Assembly: GCA_021788105.1 (NCBI GenBank)
Contig: JAJYKZ010000009.1
Coordinates: 1-39,287, forward strand
From: a bacterium
GTDB lineage: Bacteria > Patescibacteriota > Minisyncoccia > Moranbacterales > UBA2206
Length of the DNA stretch: 39,287 bases
Direction of reading: 5' to 3'
The notes under the pieces were generated by a model, which was given only the letters and a program-made list of their open reading frames with translations, had not been told where the DNA came from and ran no database searches. Positions 7,316 through 14,721 of this stretch are shown piece after piece; the stretch's first letter is position 1; every line of letters starts with the position of its first letter. The position numbers and the translations under genes were made by a program.

Positions 7316-9174
7316 GGGATATTATTCTTTGCGATGTTATTAAGATCCTGCCGGGTAACATTGTAAATAAGTATTGAAGTTCCCACTTGATAGGCCGGTT
7401 TTTTTCCAAGAGTTGTAATCCAGCGATAACTGTCGCCGTCTTTTTTGGTTTTGTCGTACAGACTGCCTTGCAGAAAGTTGGTGGAGATGGCATACCAGCC
7501 GGCTTCAACCGGACGTTTGCTGTCCCACCACATTTCATATTTGCTGCCGATGTAATAGCTGATGTCGGCTCCGCCGAAGTAATCAACGCGAATTTTTTGA
7601 ATTTCCGGATGGTCATTTAGGAAATTTTTGAGGCGCTTGAGATCTTGCCCCCAATCGGCATTGGAATCGGTGACATAGCGGTAGCCGTTTTTCGGTCCGC
7701 CGGCCAATTCATTGAAGTAGGACATGTAGCTCGGATAGACGGCAATCGTTTCAATAACAAGTAATGCCAGCAAAATGCCGATAACCGAATAGAAGACTGC
7801 TTTCATGTGTTCGCTTTTCAAGCGTTTCAGGAAATCAAATACTTGCTTGGTTGTGAGGATGTAAGCAAACGGCAGAATTGGAAAGAGATGGCGGAAACCG
7901 ATATCCAGATTGCCCGTGATGGCGAGATAGGCATAAAGCGCAATAAAAACAAACATGGAGAATTCAGTGATATTTGTCCGGAGATAGTGGGAGATATAGG
8001 CATATTCTTTCTTGAACAGGTTCTTGAAATTTTTAAAGAAAGCGATGATTATGCTTCCCAGGGCAAAGACCAGCGCGAAAGCCATAAAAAACAGGTTTGG
8101 CAATGGTTCTTTTATAGCAAAAACAGTCGGGAAATAGGAGCGGAAGCCGTTGCTGGAAACTTGTCCCATAAAATAGGCTCCATTGCCGCCTTCTACGCGC
8201 TTGAAAACCATGGCGATGCCGAGAAAATATTCGGAAAGCGGCCTGAGGATCGTGTTGTGATCCATTGCAATTAAAACTTTGTTGGTCAGCTGAGCTTTGA
8301 CATTGGTGTCGCTGGCACTGAAATAATAATTGATCGTGTCGGCTAATTTGTCTTTCGGCAGCGCGTATGTATTGATTGCATAGAGCGCCCAGACAACGAC
8401 AAGCGAAAACAGGACGGCAACAGCGGCCTTGCCGACATACTCTCCGAAAGTTTTCCAGCGGTATTTGAACATACTTTTTACTTTCTCGCGCGGAAGTTTT
8501 ACGAAAGGATAAATTATCGTTGCCAGTCCGAGCACCGGAAAAGCGACCGGAGCGGAGAACTTGGAAAGCTGCATCAAGGCCAGAAAAAATCCGGCCAGCC
8601 AGACGTTTTTCCAGGTTGGGTTTTTGATAAATTTAAAATAGAAATAAAAAGCAACCAGCATAAAGCCTGCGATACCCAGGTCGGTCGTTACGAAATGGTC
8701 ATGGCCCAGAATGTTGGGATCAAACGCAAAGAGAGTCAGGCTGAAAAGTCCGGCCAGAAGTCCATAGGATTTTTTTACCCAAAAGAAAAGAAACAGTCCG
8801 AAGCCGATCGTCAGAAGAACGATCGGAAGGCGCGCCCAGAAAATTATCTGGTCCGGATTATTGCCGGAATGCCAGAGAAAACTTTTTCCGGCGTCCCATT
8901 GACCGTTGATTTCGGTTGTCCAAAAAGGCTGTGAAGTGTCGAATTTGGGATGGATGGCCAAAAGCGGAAGCGCGGCCAAATCTTTGATGAGCGGCGGATG
9001 TTCCGGATTGAGGCGGATTTGATGCTGGGTGAGATAGCTGTAGCCGGCCGGAATGTGGGCGGTCTCGTCGAAAATTGCGCTGTCATTCGCGGCGTTCAGA
9101 ACCGAAACGGCAAACACGAACGCCAGAATGATGAAAACTATGACTTTGTAATTTTTTTCTAAGAAGTTTTTCAT
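7312..9174 (-). CDS. GT39-like membrane glycosyltransferase (PMT/ArnT type)
   Basis: A 620-aa polytopic membrane protein. IFDETAHIPAGYSYL near residue 34 carries the Asp-Glu pair expected in the first outer loop of GT39/GT-C enzymes, which use polyprenyl-phosphate sugars on the outside of the membrane. NPEHPPLIKDLAALP follows, typical of this group. About ten hydrophobic helices span residues 8-500, and a soluble tail with ADWGQDLKRLKNFL and GGADISYYIGSKYEMWW ends the protein. It is followed on the same strand by nothing and preceded by another GT39-type gene 10 bases away, so the two likely form a surface-glycosylation pair. Sugar and acceptor are unknown. Confidence 0.85.
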   Translation of the reverse strand: MKNFLEKNYKVIVFIILAFVFAVSVLNAANDSAIFDETAHIPAGYSYLTQHQIRLNPEHPPLIKDLAALPLLAIHPKFDTSQPFWTTEINGQWDAGKSFLWHSGNNPDQIIFWARLPIVLLTIGFGLFLFFWVKKSYGLLAGLFSLTLFAFDPNILGHDHFVTTDLGIAGFMLVAFYFYFKFIKNPTWKNVWLAGFFLALMQLSKFSAPVAFPVLGLATIIYPFVKLPREKVKSMFKYRWKTFGEYVGKAAVAVLFSLVVVWALYAINTYALPKDKLADTINYYFSASDTNVKAQLTNKVLIAMDHNTILRPLSEYFLGIAMVFKRVEGGNGAYFMGQVSSNGFRSYFPTVFAIKEPLPNLFFMAFALVFALGSIIIAFFKNFKNLFKKEYAYISHYLRTNITEFSMFVFIALYAYLAITGNLDIGFRHLFPILPFAYILTTKQVFDFLKRLKSEHMKAVFYSVIGILLALLVIETIAVYPSYMSYFNELAGGPKNGYRYVTDSNADWGQDLKRLKNFLNDHPEIQKIRVDYFGGADISYYIGSKYEMWWDSKRPVEAGWYAISTNFLQGSLYDKTKKDGDSYRWITTLGKKPAYQVGTSILIYNVTRQDLNNIAKNNIP

Positions 9175-9184
9175 ATTTTAAAAT

Positions 9185-10783
9185 TTAATTATTGCCCGCG
9201 GTGGCGATATTGGGGCTTAAAGTATAGTAACTCATTCCCAATGAATCGCGCGTTTCGGAAAATTTCAAGTTGGGAAATCTTTGTTCGAGAGCGCTAATGA
9301 CAGTTTCGTCACGGTCAGTCAGAATCACTTCGAAATTATTTTTATTCTGCGGATTAATTTGATCAAGCTGTCCCGGATAGACGTAGTGCGTATTAGGCAA
9401 GCCGATATTGAAAAGTTCGATTGGAATTCTTTGCATACTTTCGGCGATTACGAATTTATCTTCCCGGGCGGGAATCGTTTTGACATAGCTGGAAACTTCC
9501 ATCAGGTTTTTATTGAAAGCCGAGGCTGTTTTTGGATTGTTGGCCCAGAAGCCAAAATATTTTACGTAATTAAAAACTCCGATGAAAACAAGAATAATGA
9601 TCAGCAAAGAGCGGACGACTTTTTTGTACATATAACTGTGCTCAGCGACGTGGTCATAAAAATAGCTGAAAGTCAGGGCGGCAAAAATCAGTGCGACGGG
9701 CATCGAGCCGATCGAACGCAATGCATGCGGCAAACCTTCGTCGCTCAAAAATTCCGGCACGAGCATTATGAAAAACCATGAGAGCAGCAGGACATAAACA
9801 TCCAGCCGCGGATCGCGAATCTTGTCTTTGAATCGCAGTTTCAGAAAATGGACAAGCTGAATGATGCTGTAAATCAATCCGAAAAGAAACGCGATGCCGG
9901 TCAGAAAATCAAGCACCGGATAGGGCGGATAGTTCTGGCGCCAGTTCTGGTCGCCCCAGAAATTATATTTGCCCAAACTCAATCCGGCCGTTTTCAGAAG
10001 TTCCGTTGCCAGATGGCCGTGATTGACTTGCGGAGAAAAAACGGAAATTTCGGAAGTGCGGGCGAAAAGATAATCCGGATGGACATAGAAAGTGTAAAGC
10101 ATCGGTGCGACTATGACGGTCGTGGCGATGGCATACACCAGAATTTTTTTCCAATATTCTTTCAGAAAATTTTCATGGGAAAGAATGAATGAGATAAGCA
10201 GCACGGCTAGAATGGCGGGCGCGATGCGAAAGGCGATGTAGGTGTGGATGCCCAGTCCGAAAAAAGCGCCGGCCAGAATGAAATCCAGCCATTTTTTCGT
10301 TCGGACGGCTCGAAGAAGAAAATAGAAAGCGAAAACCAAAACGAACGGCAAAAGAATTCCGCGGAAAGCGATGCGGCTGAAATTAAGCGGATAAAAAGAA
10401 ACGGCCATCAAAAAAGCGCCGATCAGGCCCACGCTGTCTTTTTTAAAAAGTTCCTTGCCCAAAAGATACATTCCCCAAATGGCGAGTGTTCCGAAAATGA
10501 TTGAAGGCAGTTTGAGCGAAAGGACGCTTACACCGAAAAATTTGAAGCAAAAGGCGATAAGATTCATGAATAATCCTTCTCGGCCGTTGTTGGCCGGATA
10601 AAACCATTGATAATGTCCGGTCATCTCTGCCGTGGCGGCATCCATTCCGTTGACCGCTTCATCCGGATAAACTCCCGGCGGCGCCTGATTGATGCTGTGG
10701 ACGCGCATGAACAATCCGAGAGCGATTATGAGGACCAGCAAACCATAGATCCAGATTTTTTTGTTTTTTGTTTTTTGTTCCAT
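9185..10783 (-). CDS. GT39-like membrane glycosyltransferase (ArnT-like)
   Basis: A 532-aa polytopic membrane protein with a short Lys/Asn-rich N-terminus, a first helix (IWIYGLLVLIIALGLFM) and the loop PPGVYPDEAVNGMDAATA. That loop holds the conserved Asp-Glu of the GT-C first outer loop. About ten more helices and a C-terminal soluble part follow, ending in ILTDRDETVISALEQRFPNL. It is expected to transfer a lipid-linked sugar on the outer face of the membrane. It is transcribed leftward from an extended -10 promoter at 10828-10836 and lies upstream of the second GT39 gene. The N-terminal codons are built from a (CAAAAAA)x3 heptamer array. Confidence 0.85.
   Translation of the reverse strand: MEQKTKNKKIWIYGLLVLIIALGLFMRVHSINQAPPGVYPDEAVNGMDAATAEMTGHYQWFYPANNGREGLFMNLIAFCFKFFGVSVLSLKLPSIIFGTLAIWGMYLLGKELFKKDSVGLIGAFLMAVSFYPLNFSRIAFRGILLPFVLVFAFYFLLRAVRTKKWLDFILAGAFFGLGIHTYIAFRIAPAILAVLLISFILSHENFLKEYWKKILVYAIATTVIVAPMLYTFYVHPDYLFARTSEISVFSPQVNHGHLATELLKTAGLSLGKYNFWGDQNWRQNYPPYPVLDFLTGIAFLFGLIYSIIQLVHFLKLRFKDKIRDPRLDVYVLLLSWFFIMLVPEFLSDEGLPHALRSIGSMPVALIFAALTFSYFYDHVAEHSYMYKKVVRSLLIIILVFIGVFNYVKYFGFWANNPKTASAFNKNLMEVSSYVKTIPAREDKFVIAESMQRIPIELFNIGLPNTHYVYPGQLDQINPQNKNNFEVILTDRDETVISALEQRFPNLKFSETRDSLGMSYYTLSPNIATAGNN
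10757..10778 (-). repeat. heptamer array (CAAAAAA)x3 at the start of a gene
   Basis: On the plus strand TTTTTTTG TTTTTTG TTTTTTG; on the coding strand three CAAAAAA units that encode EQKTKNKK at the N-terminus of the GT39-like protein. Same 7-nt period as the other arrays, but low complexity makes it the weakest example. Confidence 0.6.
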
Positions 10784-10827
10784 CGTACTTTCTTAAAAAT
10801 TTTTAATTAAATTTTTTAACTTCTTAT

Positions 10828-10836
10828 ATTATACCA
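10828..10836 (-). promoter_or_regulatory. extended -10 promoter for the two GT39-like genes
   Basis: On the minus strand TGTGGTATAAT places TATAAT at 10833-10828 with an extended TGN. No good -35 hexamer is seen; the -35 region falls in the GC palindrome at 10846-10861. The divergent plus-strand promoter has the same TGTGGTATAAT string. Confidence 0.5.
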
Positions 10837-10845
10837 CAGAAAAAT

Positions 10846-10861
10846 AACCGGCCGGCCGGTT
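10846..10861. promoter_or_regulatory. 16-bp GC-rich perfect palindrome between divergent promoters
   Basis: AACCGGCCGGCCGGTT equals its own reverse complement. It stands out in an A+T-rich intergenic region and covers the -35 area of the minus-strand promoter, so it could be an operator. Its identity as a protein site is inference. Confidence 0.5.
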
Positions 10862-10867
10862 GGCGGG

Positions 10868-10876
10868 TTATCCACA
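10868..10876 (+). promoter_or_regulatory. DnaA-box consensus TTATCCACA
   Basis: An exact match to the TTATNCACA DnaA box, 24 bases before the TATAAT of the plus-strand promoter. Two more exact copies in opposite orientation occur at 27216 and 31712. Confidence 0.45.
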
Positions 10877-10906
10877 ATTTCAAACAGTGTTTGTTTGTGG
10901 TATAAT
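10872..10906 (+). promoter_or_regulatory. extended -10 promoter with overlapping dyad for the 987-aa gene
   Basis: TGGTATAAT at 10898-10906 is a perfect extended -10 element; the start would be near 10913, giving a leader of about 25 nt. A nested inverted repeat covers the -35 region: CCACAA (10872-10877) with TTGTGG (10895-10900), and CAAAC (10881-10885) with GTTTG (10889-10893). That is a plausible repressor site. Confidence 0.5.
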
Positions 10907-10938
10907 CTTTATAAGTAAACTATAAAAACAAAAATCAA

Positions 10939-13902
10939 ATGTGCGCAACAATGGAAGAAATTTTAAGAGAGAATGGAGATAATGTTGATGAAATTAAAAA
11001 TAATATTGAAAATGGACCGAAACCTAAGGATCTTGGAGCGGCGGCAAATAAGCAAAACCCAGAAAAAACTGACAACAAAAAAACGCCATTGCAAGAAAAA
11101 ATAGAAAATAAATTTTCTGAACTTTTTTTGTCGGAAGAAATCAAGGAAAAAATCAATGGGAGTATTGTTAGCGAGAATAACATAAAAAAGGCGTATGAAA
11201 TTCTAAATGCTATTAAAAAAGAACTTTTGGCACAAAATTTCAAATGGAAAGACGATGAGATGGAAAAAAAGATAAGGGGATTCGTTCGTCAAAAACTGGA
11301 ACTTTTCGATCAGAAGGGAATGAAAACATTCTTTAATATTATGGGAAAGGCCATTGGAACAGGGGCGCAACAAGAGGAGCCAAAAGACCAACAAATCGCT
11401 GATCAGATCAAAAAATACGAAGGCTACTATTATAAGCCAAACAGCAATAAGCACATAATGGTGTGGTATGATTCCAAGAAAGGAGCGTTTAGGGTTTCGG
11501 GAAAACAAGATCAGGATTTTACGCCGCAGGAATTGGACAAGCTTCTAGAAGATTATCCGGAGAAAAAATCGGTCAAAGACAAACCGAAAGATCCGATGGC
11601 CGTGTTTATTGCAGGCGCCCAAAATTTTGTGAAACTTCGGCTGGATCAAATAAAGGAACTTAAGGGGAAAGATTTGGAAGAAGCAAAGCTTGAGACTTTT
11701 ACTTTTTCCGATTCGGAAGAATATGTCCAAATTAAAAATGAAAATGATCCTGCCAAGAAAAAAAAGATGCTCGCTGCCATCCTAAAAGGCGATGAAGAAA
11801 TTAAAAAGGCTTTTGAGGAAAGGAAAAAATCCCAACCGGGTCAAGTTTCTCCTAAGCCGGTGGCTGGCCCGGATATTCCAAAACAACGGCCGACACAAAA
11901 AGATGCGGATGCTTTCGAAATGTCATCTCAAACAAATGGCAGTGTTTATAAATGGGAAAGCATACCGGACGATGCCAGGGATGAACAACAGAAAATCAAG
12001 AATTTGAAGGTAATGGGAAAAGTGGAGCAAGCGGTTGTTGATAATAATGAAGAACGAGATAAGCGTCAGGATAATCTTTTAAGCTTAGAAAAAAACTTAG
12101 ACAATGCCCGGATGAACTTAGTAAAAACGGATTTGAAAAAAGGACAACTTTGGAAAAGATTGGCCAATATTCTTAATATAAAGAGACCGGTTGGGGAACG
12201 GCTTGGAGAAGATGAGGAAGTAGTTGATAAGAAAAATATATATCAAGAAGCGCTTAAAGAATATCAGTCGGCTTTTTTGGATGAAGCTAAAAGAGGAAAT
12301 ATTACGGAAAAAGAATTGGGATATATTCTTGAATATTTCAGTAAAGACGAAAAAATTAAGCTTTATGATACCAGGACGGAAGCCAGGCTCGAAAGTAATA
12401 AAGGGACAAGAGGAGAGTGGATTAAAAATAAAAAGGACGGATTGATAAACTGGTATATTAAATTAAAGCCAAGCACCAAAATAGCTTTGGCGGTTGGTTT
12501 GACGGCGGCTGCTGGCGGAGCTTCTGTTCTCGGGGCAACGGTGGCCGGAACTTTCGCTGTTGCCGCAGGAGCAAGATCGGTTTTGGCGGGAGGCGCTATG
12601 TCGGTTACAACAGAAACTTTTCTGGAAGGTTTGGCAAAAGGACACCGAGATAGAAAATCCAATAAAGAAGTTGAAAAATATCTAAATGATACAGAAAAAC
12701 TTTCCGACGAAGAGCGAGTTGAAAAACTAAAAGAATTACTAAATAAGGATGTTTCAAAAGTTACTACTGATTTGCAAAAGAGAAAAATCGGATCCTTGTT
12801 CAGAAAAACCGGAGCGATTTTCGCCGGAACAGCTGTGGGCGCATTGTCTATGGTAGGTATCGCAGAAAAATTTGGATTTGGGTCGCACTGGATCGCAGAA
12901 AAATTACATCTGGCGGGATCGCATGGAGCTGAACATATTTCATCTGCTCACGAAACTGGCGCGGCTGTAACTGGCCATGAATCTTTGCAAAATTTGAATA
13001 CTGGAAACGTTACCATAGATCATAAACTCCCGGTAAGCGATTTGCTGGTTCACAAAGGCAGCAGTTTGGAAGGAACACTGATTGAACATTTCAAATCGGC
13101 AGGAATGTCTGCGCATGAAGCCGCTCAAAGAGCGCATGTTATGGCAATCGAATATGCCAATACTCATCCTGTTGACGGCAGTTTGATTCACGAAGGCGCA
13201 AAAATTCATCTTGGCCTCAGCGATACTAAAATTGAAAGCATAACCGGAGACAGCCACTTGGGGAATCTTCATCATGCGGCCGCTCATCATGTCGGTCCGC
13301 AGGTCGGAGGCCACGATGGCATTCATGTTAATAATCTGGAAAATAATCCGAACGCGCCGCATCTCGAAGGAAATTATTCTTTACGGGATCATCTTAACGC
13401 TCCTTCTCATGGAACAACTCCTCCGGTCGAAAATAATTTCAATGTCCGCAACACCGTTTTTGAGAAAAATATGGACGGAATTATTAACAGCCTGAAGGAC
13501 CAGGCCAACCATATCAATCATGATTTGGGCAATCCGTTGCCGGTCGGAGATAAAATATTCAGCGGCCACAATCCCATCCAGGATCTTAACGGCCTGCATA
13601 CTCATAATGCGGAAGATGTTAATCGAATGATTGCGAGGCTGGGCGATTTGCAGGGCAGCGGTAAATTCCTTTCCAAATTTAATAATGCCGTTCTGACCGG
13701 CCGCAGCGGGAACGCTTCCAAAGAGTTTTTGGGAGTGATTACGAAAGCGATTAAGAACGGAGATAATGACAGGTTGGCGAGCGTTATGACCTATGTCAAA
13801 GAGTTGTTGGGAAATCAAGCTAAGCGAAATACCGGGGAAGCATTGGCGCATTGGTCCAAACGCGTGGCGGATTTGGCCATCAAGGCGACGACTAAACAAT
13901 AA
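10939..13902 (+). CDS. uncharacterised 987-aa membrane-associated protein
   Basis: I do not recognise a family. The first 500 residues are highly charged, Lys/Glu-rich and probably helical or coiled (for example EKIENKFSELFLSEEIKEK). An Ala/Gly-rich hydrophobic region lies at about 514-555 (ALAVGLTAAAGGASVLGATV) and a second at about 625-648 (GAIFAGTAVGALSMVGIAE). The next 180 residues are rich in His and Asn and the C-terminus is helical. The start could also be the Met four codons downstream (10948); neither has a Shine-Dalgarno. It heads a run with two small proteins and a VirD4/HerA-like ATPase, which suggests a shared role in an envelope or DNA-transfer machine, but that is inference. 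Confidence 0.75.
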   Translation: MCATMEEILRENGDNVDEIKNNIENGPKPKDLGAAANKQNPEKTDNKKTPLQEKIENKFSELFLSEEIKEKINGSIVSENNIKKAYEILNAIKKELLAQNFKWKDDEMEKKIRGFVRQKLELFDQKGMKTFFNIMGKAIGTGAQQEEPKDQQIADQIKKYEGYYYKPNSNKHIMVWYDSKKGAFRVSGKQDQDFTPQELDKLLEDYPEKKSVKDKPKDPMAVFIAGAQNFVKLRLDQIKELKGKDLEEAKLETFTFSDSEEYVQIKNENDPAKKKKMLAAILKGDEEIKKAFEERKKSQPGQVSPKPVAGPDIPKQRPTQKDADAFEMSSQTNGSVYKWESIPDDARDEQQKIKNLKVMGKVEQAVVDNNEERDKRQDNLLSLEKNLDNARMNLVKTDLKKGQLWKRLANILNIKRPVGERLGEDEEVVDKKNIYQEALKEYQSAFLDEAKRGNITEKELGYILEYFSKDEKIKLYDTRTEARLESNKGTRGEWIKNKKDGLINWYIKLKPSTKIALAVGLTAAAGGASVLGATVAGTFAVAAGARSVLAGGAMSVTTETFLEGLAKGHRDRKSNKEVEKYLNDTEKLSDEERVEKLKELLNKDVSKVTTDLQKRKIGSLFRKTGAIFAGTAVGALSMVGIAEKFGFGSHWIAEKLHLAGSHGAEHISSAHETGAAVTGHESLQNLNTGNVTIDHKLPVSDLLVHKGSSLEGTLIEHFKSAGMSAHEAAQRAHVMAIEYANTHPVDGSLIHEGAKIHLGLSDTKIESITGDSHLGNLHHAAAHHVGPQVGGHDGIHVNNLENNPNAPHLEGNYSLRDHLNAPSHGTTPPVENNFNVRNTVFEKNMDGIINSLKDQANHINHDLGNPLPVGDKIFSGHNPIQDLNGLHTHNAEDVNRMIARLGDLQGSGKFLSKFNNAVLTGRSGNASKEFLGVITKAIKNGDNDRLASVMTYVKELLGNQAKRNTGEALAHWSKRVADLAIKATTKQ

Positions 13903-13926
13903 AATTTTAAAATAAAAATAATTATT

Positions 13927-14223
13927 ATGGATCAAAATCAAGTTCGACAATCAATAATGGACGATCTGGGCCTGTCCGATCTTCCGCAAGAAAAGCAGGA
14001 AGAACTGCTGATCAAAATGACAGAAGTTATTTTGAAAAGAATGTTTGTGGAAACGATGGACAAGCTGAACGCGTCGGATCAGGACAAATACGCGCAGATG
14101 ATCGACAATCAGGCCACTCCGGAAGAGGTGGAGAATTTTCTGAAAGGCAAGATTTCCAATTATGACGAGATGCTTCAAAAAATCGTGGCAGATTTCAAAG
14201 AAGAAATGAAAAAGGAAATTTAA
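13927..14223 (+). CDS. small helical protein, DUF5663-like
   Basis: A 98-aa acidic, all-helical protein beginning MDQNQVRQSIMDDLGLSDLP and continuing QEKQEELLIKMTEVILKRMF. The pattern of a short N-terminal helix, LPxEKQEELL and a C-terminal helical pair recalls the DUF5663 family that I associate with candidate-phyla genomes; the match is from memory. No enzyme motif is visible. It lies 24 bases after the 987-aa gene and 16 bases before the next one, so it is part of the same run. Confidence 0.75.
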   Translation: MDQNQVRQSIMDDLGLSDLPQEKQEELLIKMTEVILKRMFVETMDKLNASDQDKYAQMIDNQATPEEVENFLKGKISNYDEMLQKIVADFKEEMKKEI

Positions 14224-14239
14224 TTAATATAAAAATTCT

Positions 14240-14692
14240 ATGTCTAGTCTTGAACCGATCGAAGAAAAAGATCTGGATTTGGAAGGTAAATTTTTGGGAA
14301 AGGGCGAAGCTGAAAAACCGGTCGGCGCTGATGAAAGCAAGCCGGAAGCGGTGCCGTCCGCAGCTTCCGCCGATAAACAAATAGAAAGAATTGAAGGCGC
14401 GGTGGAAAAGGAATCGGCGTATGCTAAAATTCTATCCAAAGTCAAAACTTCGGCAACGCCCGCCCACGACGAATCCGTTCACAGCGACGCGCAAACAGTC
14501 AGCCAAAAAAACGATGCCGAAACAAAGATCGACACATTGGTCCGTCTGGCCGAAACCAAGGGCGTCCCTCATGCAGTGAAAGTGGCGCGCCATTTGGACG
14601 ATAATTATGCATTGGACGAATTTCATGACCGCTTGCTGGCGGAAGATCTGCATGACGCGCTTATGAAAAAAGGATTGATTAAAGAAATTTAG
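14240..14692 (+). CDS. uncharacterised 150-aa protein with disordered N-terminus
   Basis: The first 85 residues are acidic and rich in Glu, Ala, Lys and Ser, probably disordered. The last 55 residues look folded and helical: LVRLAETKGVPHAVKVARHL then DDNYALDEFHDRLLAEDL. The folded part is a plausible interaction domain. The gene lies 29 bases before the ATPase gene and may encode a partner of that ATPase. No family recognised. Confidence 0.7.
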   Translation: MSSLEPIEEKDLDLEGKFLGKGEAEKPVGADESKPEAVPSAASADKQIERIEGAVEKESAYAKILSKVKTSATPAHDESVHSDAQTVSQKNDAETKIDTLVRLAETKGVPHAVKVARHLDDNYALDEFHDRLLAEDLHDALMKKGLIKEI

Positions 14693-14721
14693 AATAAAAA
14701 TAAAATAAATATAAAGTATTT

